In this document: positions 1 through 5,254 of the stretch, in pieces
How the letters are laid out: every line of letters starts with the position of its first letter
Position numbering within the stretch: the stretch's first letter is position 1
NCBI GenBank assembly: GCA_018262385.1
Contig: JAGSPQ010000336.1
Location: forward strand, 1-5,254
Origin: Myxococcaceae bacterium
GTDB lineage: Bacteria > Myxococcota > Myxococcia > Myxococcales > Myxococcaceae
DNA length: 5,254 nucleotides
Direction of reading: 5' to 3'
Made by a program: the position numbers and the translations under genes
Notes under the pieces: model-generated
What the model saw: the letters and a program-made list of their open reading frames with translations, nothing else
Database searches by the model: none
Told to the model about the DNA's origin: nothing

Positions 1-11
1 GCGCGGCGGCG

Positions 12-1634
12 ATGCTCGGGTGCGTCCTCGCGCTCGCGGGGTGCGGGAAGCTGCGGGACTCGACGTATGGGCTGCCCTGCCCCGAGTGGGAAAAGGACGT
101 CGCGCCGATCACCGCCGGGCGGTGCAGCGCGTGCCACGGCGAGGCGAAGGCCGAGGCGTCCTACCGCGCCGACAGCTACGCGGCGGCGATCAGCCCACGC
201 GACGACGGGACGCCCCGGGTGGTGCCGGGCGACGAGGGCGGCTCGCTGTTGCTGCGCGCGGCGTCGGGCGCGCTGCCCGGGCACCCGGCGGTCGCGGCAG
301 GCGAACTGCGCACGCTCCAGCGCTGGGTCGAGTGCCGCGCGGCTCCCCGGCGCCTGCAGTACCACCCGCGCGGGTGGACGAATCCCGCCGACCCCGAGCA
401 GTTCCACGGCGTCGCGCTGCGCGCGCTCGCCTACTCGCCCGACAGCTGCGCCAGGTGCCACGGGGAAGACTTGAACGGAGGCAAGGCCGAGGTCAGCTGC
501 ACCACCTGCCACCTCAAGGGCCCCTTCGACTGCTCGGCGTGCCACGGCGACGAGGCGTCTGCTGCGCCACCGCGGAGCGTGCAGGGTCTGCGCAGCCCGC
601 AGACGATCCCGGTCGGCGCGCACCAGGTCCACCTGAAAGACGGCCCGCTGCACCGGGCGTACGGCTGTGCCGTCTGCCACCTCGAGCCGAAGGCGCCGGG
701 CGATGAAGGCCACTACCAGAACCAGGGGAAGCTCGACCCGTTCCCGGCCGAGGTAATCCTCACCGCGACGAAAGGCAGGACCTCGCGCTTCGACCGAGGC
801 GCCGCCAGCTGCGAGAACGCGGCCTGCCACGCGCCGTCGGTCGACTCGAACGCCACCCGCCAGAATCCGCGGTGGACGGCGCTCGGGCGGGGTGACGCGG
901 ACTGCGGCACCTGCCACGGCCTGCCTCCGTCGAGCCACTTCGACAACCGCTGCGAGGGCTGCCACGCGCAGGTCTACCGCGGGGGCCAGATCGCCGCGCC
1001 CGAGCTGCACGCCAACGGCAAGGTCGAGGTGGGCGACGGCTCGGGCGAGTGCACCAACTGCCATGGGGACGCGACGTCCTCCGCGCCGCCCCGCGACGTC
1101 TCCGGCCTGACGGACCCGACCCGGGTGTCGATCGGCGCCCACCGCGCCCACCTGACGGCGAAGACCTTCCGGGGGCCGATCTCCTGCGAGGAGTGCCACC
1201 TGGTGCCGGCGAAGCCGATGGACCGGGGCCACCTCGACTCGGCTGGGCCCGCCGAGGTGTTCCCGATGGAGCCGGGAGTGGGAACGCTGGCGCGCAACGA
1301 CAGCGCGCGGCCGACGTTCGATCACTCCTCTGCCACCTGCGCGACCGTCTACTGCCACGGCGGAGGCGCCCGCGCCGCTCGCGACCTCACCCCGGGGCTG
1401 AACCGGGCGCCGATCTGGACCGGAGGAGCCACCCCGCAGGTCTACTGCGGCTCCTGCCACGGCCTGCCCCCCAAAGACGGCCTCCACCCGCTGGCGCTGC
1501 CGCTGACCGGGTGCGTGAGCTGCCACGCGGCGACGGTGGGCGCCGACGGGAAGCTCCGCTTCACCACCGACGCGAGCGGGAAGCCGGTCACCACCCACCT
1601 CGACGGGAAGGTCGAGCTCGGCGCGACGCCCTGA
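12..1634 (+). CDS. Multihaem c-type cytochrome lipoprotein, 13 haem motifs, CxxxxCH/CxxCH (GSu_C4xC__C2xCH) type
   Basis: The protein probably carries electrons at the outer membrane or in the periplasm. Eleven CxxCH motifs are visible, starting at residues 38, 146, 163, 174, 219, 298, 314, 347, 392, 479 and 501, plus two CxxxxCH motifs at 267 and 443. The first 11 residues contain the lipobox LAGC, so Cys11 is the likely lipidated residue. Residues about 28-110 (DVAPI..GRCSACHG, then VPGD..GSLLL and LRTLQRWVE) resemble the one-haem Planctomycete-type cytochrome c domain. Residues about 116-173 (HPRGW, FHG, two CxxCH) form a linker. Residues 174-540 are two tandem five-haem modules that each pair a CxxxxCH with a following CG(T/S)CHGLPP, the signature of the Geobacter CxxxxCH/CxxCH domain family. 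The ATG at 12 gives a signal peptide with no basic n-region, and the frame stays open upstream to the window edge (Ala-Ala-Ala), so the real start is probably outside. Partner proteins and redox role are unknown. Confidence 0.92.
   Translation: MLGCVLALAGCGKLRDSTYGLPCPEWEKDVAPITAGRCSACHGEAKAEASYRADSYAAAISPRDDGTPRVVPGDEGGSLLLRAASGALPGHPAVAAGELRTLQRWVECRAAPRRLQYHPRGWTNPADPEQFHGVALRALAYSPDSCARCHGEDLNGGKAEVSCTTCHLKGPFDCSACHGDEASAAPPRSVQGLRSPQTIPVGAHQVHLKDGPLHRAYGCAVCHLEPKAPGDEGHYQNQGKLDPFPAEVILTATKGRTSRFDRGAASCENAACHAPSVDSNATRQNPRWTALGRGDADCGTCHGLPPSSHFDNRCEGCHAQVYRGGQIAAPELHANGKVEVGDGSGECTNCHGDATSSAPPRDVSGLTDPTRVSIGAHRAHLTAKTFRGPISCEECHLVPAKPMDRGHLDSAGPAEVFPMEPGVGTLARNDSARPTFDHSSATCATVYCHGGGARAARDLTPGLNRAPIWTGGATPQVYCGSCHGLPPKDGLHPLALPLTGCVSCHAATVGADGKLRFTTDASGKPVTTHLDGKVELGATP
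531..1049 (+). repeat. Five-haem module, copy 1 (cytochrome residues 174-346)
   Basis: This is the first copy of an internal protein repeat. The order of landmarks is CSACHGD, APP, GL..P, GAHQVHL, CAVCHLEP, GH, AEV, CENAACH, P.W, CGTCHGLPP, CEGCH, H..GKVEVG. The same order recurs in copy 2, and the first two haem motifs are offset by exactly 173 residues (174 to 347, 219 to 392). The repeat is clear at protein level; the DNA has diverged too far for a recent duplication. Confidence 0.85.
1050..1631 (+). repeat. Five-haem module, copy 2 (cytochrome residues 347-540)
   Basis: This is the second copy of the module. Its landmarks are CTNCHGD, APP, GL..P, GAHRAHL, CEECHLVP, GH, AEV, CATVYCH, P.W, CGSCHGLPP, CVSCH, HLDGKVELG. 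It is somewhat longer than copy 1 because of small insertions before the CxxxxCH motif, before the CGSCH motif and before the last CxxCH. The protein ends four residues after the GKVEL-G landmark, so the module boundary coincides with the C-terminus. Confidence 0.85.
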
Positions 1635-1653
1635 GTTGAGTGGTGACACCCGC

Positions 1654-1677
1654 GCGAGAGGGGTGCGAGCTTCTCGC
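1654..1677. other. Weak intergenic hairpin after the cytochrome gene
   Basis: The perfect 6-base arms GCGAGA (1654-1659) and TCTCGC (1672-1677) surround a 12-base loop in the 85-base gap between the cytochrome stop and the next start. There is no T-tract, so it is not a standard intrinsic terminator. It could be an attenuating or RNA-stability hairpin, or chance in GC-rich DNA. Confidence 0.2.
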
Positions 1678-1707
1678 CGCCATGAACCCGAACCGCTCTC
1701 GCTGCCC

Positions 1708-1712
1708 GGTGA
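1708..1712 (+). promoter_or_regulatory. Ribosome binding site for the TPR protein gene
   Basis: GGTGA matches the 3' part of the consensus AGGAGGTGA and lies 7 bases before the ATG at 1720. It supports that start over the in-frame TTG at 1636, which has no comparable site and would put 28 polar residues before the membrane segment. Confidence 0.5.
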
Positions 1713-1719
1713 TCGACTG

Positions 1720-3627
1720 ATGGATCGGCGCCGCTGGCTGTTGCTGCTGGGATCGATCGCAGTCGGAGCCACCGCCTTCCTGGTGCTGCGCCGGCCGCCC
1801 TGCCCCCCGGCCGCCCAGAAGCTCGCCACCGTCTGGGACGCCGATCGCCGGCTCGAGCTGCAGCGATCGCTCGCCGGCAACCGGCCGGCCCTGAAGGCGA
1901 TCGAAGCGGCCTTCGATGGGTTCGCCACCCACTGGAGCGCGGGCTGGGATCAGTCCTGCGCCGATCGGGACGCCACCGCCCCGGCGCTGGCGCGGCAGCG
2001 GTTGTGCCTCGATGGCCGGCTCGCGCAGCTGGCGGCGCTGAGCGAGCTGTTCTCCCGCGCCGAGCCGGCGGTGGTGAACAACGCGGTGCTGGTGGTCGAG
2101 CGGCTCAATGCCTTCGGCCCCTGCAACGAGCAGATCGCCGAGGTGCCCGGCCGCGGCCGCGCCCAGCTCGCGCTCGCCCAACGCAAGATCGCCCGCTCGG
2201 ACGTGCTGCGGCGCACCGGCAAGCACCCGGACGCGCTCGCCGCCGCGAACGAAGCGTTGGCCCTCGCCCAGGCGGCGAAGTACCCGCCGCTGATCGCCCA
2301 GGCCCTGCTCGAGCGCGCGGAAGAAGAGCGCGCGACCGGCAAGCCGGAAGCGGCCGAGGCGACGCTCGCCCAGGCGCAGGTCGCGGCCGAGGCAGGGCAG
2401 GACTTCGAGACGCTGACCCGAATCTGCGTTTCCCACCTGGTCCTGCTCGGCAGCCAGCCCCAACGGGCGGCGAAAGCCGACGGCTGGGTGAAGCGGGCCG
2501 AGGAAGCGCTGGCGCACCTGCCCCACCCTGCCCTCCAGGCGGACCTCGAGCTGACGGTGGCGATGCTGCGAATGGAGCAGCACCGGCCGGCGGACGCGGA
2601 GCCGGCGGCCCGGCGCGCGCGCAAGCTCTTCGAGACGAATCATCAGACCGCGCGGATGCTCGACGCCACCGGGCTGCTCGGCCAGGCGCTGCTGGCGCAA
2701 GGCAAGTTCGACGAGGCGATCGTCCAGGCCCAGGCGTTGCTCGCGGGCCGGCTGGGGTTGCTGGGCGAAGATCATCCCCAGACGCTGCGCGCGCGGATCG
2801 GGGTCGGCGAGACGCTGCTGAAGGCCGGGCGGTCCGAGGAGGCGCTGGCCGCCCTCGAGCCGCTGGCCGAGGCGCAGCTGGCCGGGTTGCCGCCGGTGGC
2901 CGCCGCGACGGCGCTGTGCAGCCGGGGCACGGCGAGGACCCGGCTGCGCTCTGCGCTGGGCCTCGAGGACCTCAAGCGCTGCGTCGCGCTGATGGCCGGC
3001 GCGCTGGGCGAGCAGAGCCCGAGCACCGCAGGCGCGCACGATGCGCTGGCGGCCGGCTGGCGGCTGCAGGCCGACCTGAGGCACGCCGTCGACGAGCATG
3101 AGCGGGCGATCGCCGCGTTCGGAACCCAGCGCAGCGCCGCCACCGCCTCGGCCCATGCCTCGTATGCGGTGACGCTGCTGGCGCAGGCGGATGCCAGCGC
3201 CGCCCACCAGCGCGCGAAGCTGGCGCTGGCGATCTTCGATCAGCTTCCGGCCGACCAGGCGATCGATCCCTGCCCCGCGCTCTGGGCGCTCGCCGAGGCG
3301 GGGACCCGGCTGAAGAAGCCGAGCGCCCAGGCCGACGCCCGGGCCGCGCTGGGCTGCCTCGCCAATCAGCCCCGGCGCGGTGCGGAGCTCGGCCGCGCCG
3401 CGCTCACCCTCGCCACCCTGCTGGGGAAGACCCCGGAGGCGATCGACCTGCTGAAGACCGCCGCGACGGATCCCTCGGTGCAGCTGGTGGCGCTCGACGC
3501 CCTCGCCGCCCTGCGCCCGTTCGACCCCGAGGCAGGCTGCGCGGCGGCGATCGAGGCGCTGGTGCGCGCGCCGACCGAGGCCCGGGAGAAAGCGGCGAAG
3601 GGCTGCAAGCTGCCGCGGCTGCCCTGA
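1720..3627 (+). CDS. Membrane-anchored TPR protein resembling the sensor half of a myxobacterial Ser/Thr kinase, without a kinase domain
   Basis: The product has 635 residues. MDRRR followed by a hydrophobic stretch at about 6-23 and then Arg-Arg gives an N-terminal signal anchor with the rest probably periplasmic. No lipobox is present. Residues about 28-140 (CP..A..LATVWD, AFDGFATHW, C80, LCLDGRLAQL, AVVNNAV, C135) match, from memory, the segment that follows the transmembrane helix in many Myxococcota Hanks-type kinases. C28, C80, C96 and C135 are spaced as possible disulfides. TPR-like helical pairs follow at roughly 154-187, 192-227, 274-307, 316-349, 356-390 and 429-467. They include the kinesin-light-chain-type phrase LGEDHPQT (348-354 region) and the motif GKFDEAI. 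The remainder is Ala/Leu-rich helix to the C-terminus. No kinase motifs (GxGxxG, HRD, DFG) occur, and the 85-base upstream gap leaves no room for them. The likely role is protein binding or sensing at the envelope; partner and signal are unknown. It may be co-transcribed with the upstream cytochrome gene. Confidence 0.88.
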   Translation: MDRRRWLLLLGSIAVGATAFLVLRRPPCPPAAQKLATVWDADRRLELQRSLAGNRPALKAIEAAFDGFATHWSAGWDQSCADRDATAPALARQRLCLDGRLAQLAALSELFSRAEPAVVNNAVLVVERLNAFGPCNEQIAEVPGRGRAQLALAQRKIARSDVLRRTGKHPDALAAANEALALAQAAKYPPLIAQALLERAEEERATGKPEAAEATLAQAQVAAEAGQDFETLTRICVSHLVLLGSQPQRAAKADGWVKRAEEALAHLPHPALQADLELTVAMLRMEQHRPADAEPAARRARKLFETNHQTARMLDATGLLGQALLAQGKFDEAIVQAQALLAGRLGLLGEDHPQTLRARIGVGETLLKAGRSEEALAALEPLAEAQLAGLPPVAAATALCSRGTARTRLRSALGLEDLKRCVALMAGALGEQSPSTAGAHDALAAGWRLQADLRHAVDEHERAIAAFGTQRSAATASAHASYAVTLLAQADASAAHQRAKLALAIFDQLPADQAIDPCPALWALAEAGTRLKKPSAQADARAALGCLANQPRRGAELGRAALTLATLLGKTPEAIDLLKTAATDPSVQLVALDALAALRPFDPEAGCAAAIEALVRAPTEAREKAAKGCKLPRLP

Positions 3628-3636
3628 ACGCGGCGG
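3610..3636. terminator. Candidate bidirectional terminator hairpin between convergent genes
   Basis: The arms 3610-3617 (CTGCCGCG) and 3629-3636 (CGCGGCGG) can pair over 8 bases including one U-G pair, around an 11-base loop that holds the TGA stop of the TPR gene. The facing stop codons (3627 and 3638) are 10 bases apart, so a terminator for either gene has to overlap coding sequence. There is no T-tract on either side. The position argues for the role more than the structure does. Confidence 0.35.
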
Positions 3637-3637
3637 G

Positions 3638-4345
3638 CTACGGCGCCGACTTGATCGACCGGGTCCGCACCTGGACGCCGGAGACGCTGCCGCCCTTCCC
3701 GTAGGCCGCGTCGAGGGTCCCGGCGCGGGTGCGCCTGGTGGTCACCGTCACGTCGCAGGTCTTCGTCTCGTTGTCCTTGCTCGCCTTCAGCTCACTGCCG
3801 GCGATCACCAGGCTCCCGCTGTCGGTGGCGGTCTTGCTCACCGTCTCGATGCACGAGCCGGACAGATCGATCGTCAGCGTGTCCGGCTTGCCCGAGGTGT
3901 CCCACTTCACCTCGATCTGATCGGTGCCGCGCTTGAACGTCGCGCCGGCGGTGGGCCCGGTGAGCTCGAACTTCGCCGGCAGCGTCAGCACCGAGCTGGG
4001 CGCGCTGGTGTCTCCCCCGCTGCGGGTGAGGGCGACGGTGACGCTCTTGCCCTCTTCGTCTCCGGTCAGCGAGGCGCTGTAGTTGACCAGCCCGAGCAGG
4101 GCGAACTTCTTCAGCGTCGCGGTGTTGGAGCCGCTGGTCGCGGTGAGGGTGTCGGTCCCCGACAGCTCGACGAAGGTCGTCGACAGCGGGCCGAGCTGGA
4201 GGGTGGTGGAGACCTCGGTCGCCCCCGAGCCATTCGCAGTTCCGGTAATGGTGGCGTACAGCCCCGAGGTCTTGATGTCGGTGCTGGAGGCGGTGGTGCA
4301 GGCGGACAAAAACGCGAGAGCGGAGAGCGCGGCAGTTCGGGTCAT
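3638..4345 (-). CDS. Conserved hypothetical lipoprotein with predicted beta-sandwich character
   Basis: The product has 235 residues and no function I can name. The start at 4345 gives MTRTAALSALAFLSAC, a short basic n-region, a hydrophobic core and the lipobox LSAC with lipidated Cys16. The residue after it is Thr, so there is no inner-membrane-retention Asp. The frame continues upstream to an ATG at 4504, but that adds 53 polar, basic residues and would bury the signal. The mature part is rich in Thr, Ser, Gly and alternating hydrophobic residues (for example TSGLYATITGTANGSG, residues 26-41), as in Ig-like or other beta-sandwich folds. FELTGPTAGATFKRGTD..EVKWD (126-149) resembles an Ig-like domain entry. 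C165 and C197 could form a disulfide. The C-terminal RTRAGTLDAAYGKGGS (205-220) resembles, from memory, endings of uncharacterised myxobacterial lipoproteins. No good Shine-Dalgarno sequence precedes the ATG, so initiation may be weak or leaderless. It is convergent with the TPR gene. Confidence 0.85.
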   Translation of the reverse strand: MTRTAALSALAFLSACTTASSTDIKTSGLYATITGTANGSGATEVSTTLQLGPLSTTFVELSGTDTLTATSGSNTATLKKFALLGLVNYSASLTGDEEGKSVTVALTRSGGDTSAPSSVLTLPAKFELTGPTAGATFKRGTDQIEVKWDTSGKPDTLTIDLSGSCIETVSKTATDSGSLVIAGSELKASKDNETKTCDVTVTTRRTRAGTLDAAYGKGGSVSGVQVRTRSIKSAP

Positions 4346-4442
4346 GCCGCGCCGGTTCGCACGTCTCGCGCCAACGCAACCCTTCAAATTCCATTGAGAT
4401 TTTCCGGCTGGAGCACGCGGGCGCACCGTCCACCCGGACGCG

Positions 4443-4459
4443 GTTGTCACATTGGCAAC
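4443..4459. promoter_or_regulatory. Imperfect dyad, possible operator
   Basis: GTTGTC-ACATT-GGCAAC is a 6-5-6 inverted repeat with one mismatch, which would be a G-U pair in RNA. It lies 68 bases before the + gene start and about 97 bases before the lipoprotein start. A regulator dimer could bind here and control either gene; no known operator is matched. Confidence 0.3.
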
Positions 4460-4515
4460 AGATCGGTGGTGCCCGTCGATCCGTTCAATGGCTTGATGCC
4501 GCACATCTTCGATTC

Positions 4516-4521
4516 AGGGGG
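4516..4521 (+). promoter_or_regulatory. Ribosome binding site for the secreted helical-repeat gene
   Basis: AGGGGG lies 6 bases before the ATG at 4528 and differs from AGGAGG at one position. Together with the signal peptide that follows, it fixes this start. Confidence 0.6.
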
Positions 4522-4527
4522 CAACAC

Positions 4528-5254
4528 ATGACTCGGCTTTCCTCTCTGGCGCTCGCCATTCTCGCCACCGGTGCGTCCGCGCAGGACGCCTCGTTCGAGG
4601 GCGCCGACAAGTACCTGCGCGAGTCGAGCTTCTCGCGCGCGTGCGACGGCTTCACCGCGTACCTCAAGGCCAACCCCTCCGCGCCGCTGGCCCGCGAAGC
4701 GACCGCCAAGCGCGCGATCGCCTGCCTGCGGGTCGGCAAGGGCAACTACTCCACCGAGCTGCGCGAGCTGGCCGACAAGGGCGAGAAGGACTTCGCGCGG
4801 GCCTACGCGGCGTGGGCGCTGGCCGAGCGGGGCGAGCGCACCTTCGCCGTCGCCCTCCCGCTGCTCAAGCAGGCCGCGGGGGGAGAGGATCGCCAGGCGA
4901 AGCAGGCGCGCGAGCTGTTCGTGCGCGGCGCGCTGATGGAGATGGAGCGCAACAGCTACGACCGCCCGAAGCTCAACGCGCTGTGTGAAGACGTTCAGCA
5001 GATCAGCACCAACGCGAACGACAAGGCCCGGGCCCGGCTGATCCGCGCCCGCGGCAACCTGCAGGACTCGAAGTCGGCCCCGGCCGGAGAGGCCGAGCTG
5101 AAGGCGCTGGGAGAAGGCAGCAGCGACTTCGCCGACGACGCGCTCTTCGACCTGGGGGTGCGCCGGGAGAACGAGCAGAAGTTCCCCGCCTCGCTCGAGA
5201 TCTACGACGGGATCGTCAAGCGCTTCTCCTCCACCACCAGCAACGTGCGCGAGT
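4528..5254 (+). CDS. Secreted TPR-like helical-repeat protein, 3' end beyond window (possibly N-terminus of an alpha-2-macroglobulin-like protein)
   Basis: The frame is open from 4528 to the window end, giving 242 residues without a stop. MTRLSSLALAILATGASAQ is a Sec signal peptide with a likely cleavage after ASA (residue 18). The mature part is charged, Ala/Leu-rich helix with TPR-like units. One is at about 21-56 (ADKYLRESSFSRACDGFTAYLKANPSAPLAREA style, as in BamD/YbgF-type repeats). Another is at about 203-236 (DDALFDLGVRREN, FPASLEIYDGIVKRFS). The region between is weakly repetitive helix. C39, C66 and C153 are present. From memory, an N-terminal solenoid ending in a phrase like IVKRFSSTTSNVRE is reminiscent of large myxobacterial alpha-2-macroglobulin-family proteins, but no macroglobulin domain lies inside the window, so this is only a possibility. 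The reading frame, RBS and signal peptide make the gene itself secure. Confidence 0.85.
   Translation, partial: MTRLSSLALAILATGASAQDASFEGADKYLRESSFSRACDGFTAYLKANPSAPLAREATAKRAIACLRVGKGNYSTELRELADKGEKDFARAYAAWALAERGERTFAVALPLLKQAAGGEDRQAKQARELFVRGALMEMERNSYDRPKLNALCEDVQQISTNANDKARARLIRARGNLQDSKSAPAGEAELKALGEGSSDFADDALFDLGVRRENEQKFPASLEIYDGIVKRFSSTTSNVRE

Larger units (their letters stand above)
4346..4527. promoter_or_regulatory. Divergent intergenic region, presumed to hold promoters for both flanking genes
   Basis: The 182 bases separate two genes read outward, so both promoters should lie here. The block 4381-4403 is 16 A/T out of 23 in an otherwise GC-rich window and sits 36 bases upstream of the lipoprotein start. 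It contains the small dyad TCAA-N6-TTGA (4384-4397). A TTGTCA at 4444-4449 resembles a -35 box toward the + gene, but no matching -10 follows at 16-18 bases, so I do not call a specific promoter. Confidence 0.45.

Noticed and set aside
1636..1719. TTG at 1636 as the start of the TPR protein
   Set aside because: It would add 28 polar residues before the signal anchor, and it lacks the GGTGA site that precedes the ATG at 1720.
1863..3114. GCGATCGC octamers at 1863-1870 and 3106-3113 and many GATCG words in the TPR gene
   Set aside because: They fall within codons for common Ala-Ile and Asp-Arg pairs in a GC-rich gene. Two octamers do not show a dispersed repeat family.
1588..3207. Long open frame of 539 codons on the minus strand opposite the TPR gene
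   Set aside because: It is Arg/Gln/Gly/Pro-rich low-complexity sequence with no domain logic, no signal and a reading frame imposed by the codon bias of the sense gene. The + strand product has clear TPR features and a membrane anchor.
4083..4397. Open frame of 104 codons on the + strand across the lipoprotein gene
   Set aside because: It is antisense to a gene with a convincing lipobox and has no independent support such as a ribosome binding site or recognisable domain.
4452..4472. TTGGCA followed by GGTGC as a sigma-54 promoter
   Set aside because: The spacing between the GG and GC elements does not fit -24/-12.
4461..4481. GATCG-N11-CGATC inverted repeat in the divergent intergenic region
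   Set aside because: Five-base arms with an 11-base gap are expected by chance, and GATCG words are common in this window.
4346..4504. Extension of the minus-strand lipoprotein to an ATG at 4504
   Set aside because: The extra 53 residues are polar and basic, would bury the lipoprotein signal, and run through the likely promoter region.
4571..4988. Two overlapping + strand open frames (from 4571 and 4641)
   Set aside because: Both are Arg/Ala/Pro-rich out-of-frame readings inside the signal-peptide-bearing gene that starts at 4528.

Overview
This is a GC-rich window (about 70% GC by eye) with four protein genes and no RNA gene, CRISPR array or insertion sequence that I can recognise. Three things point to a Myxococcota (delta-proteobacterial) genome. 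First, there is a multihaem cytochrome of the CxxxxCH/CxxCH type known from Geobacter and Anaeromyxobacter. Second, there is a protein that reads like the periplasmic TPR sensor half of a myxobacterial Ser/Thr kinase. Third, there is a run of exported, poorly characterised lipoprotein and helical-repeat genes. The genus cannot be fixed from the sequence alone.

Layout. At 12-1634 (+) lies a lipoprotein cytochrome c with 13 haem-attachment motifs. Its N-terminus probably begins just outside the window. It reads as an N-terminal one-haem module, a short two-haem linker, and two tandem five-haem modules of about 175-195 residues. After 85 bases comes 1720-3627 (+), a membrane-anchored protein of 635 residues with tetratricopeptide-like repeats and no enzymatic domain. 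Its stop codon faces that of a 235-residue lipoprotein gene on the other strand (3638-4345, -) across only 10 bases, and a GC-rich hairpin spans the junction. A 182-base intergenic region (4346-4527) with an AT-rich patch and an imperfect dyad separates that lipoprotein from a divergent gene at 4528-5254 (+). This last gene encodes a secreted helical-repeat protein, cut off by the window end after 242 residues.

How the genes fit together. All four products carry export signals or membrane anchors, so the window encodes cell-envelope functions. The cytochrome and the TPR protein share a strand and could be co-transcribed, but nothing ties their functions together. The lipoprotein and the last gene may share a divergent control region. 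No complete new system is evident. The points most worth a second look are the duplicated five-haem module with its matching set of five conserved histidines, and the kinase-less sensor protein.
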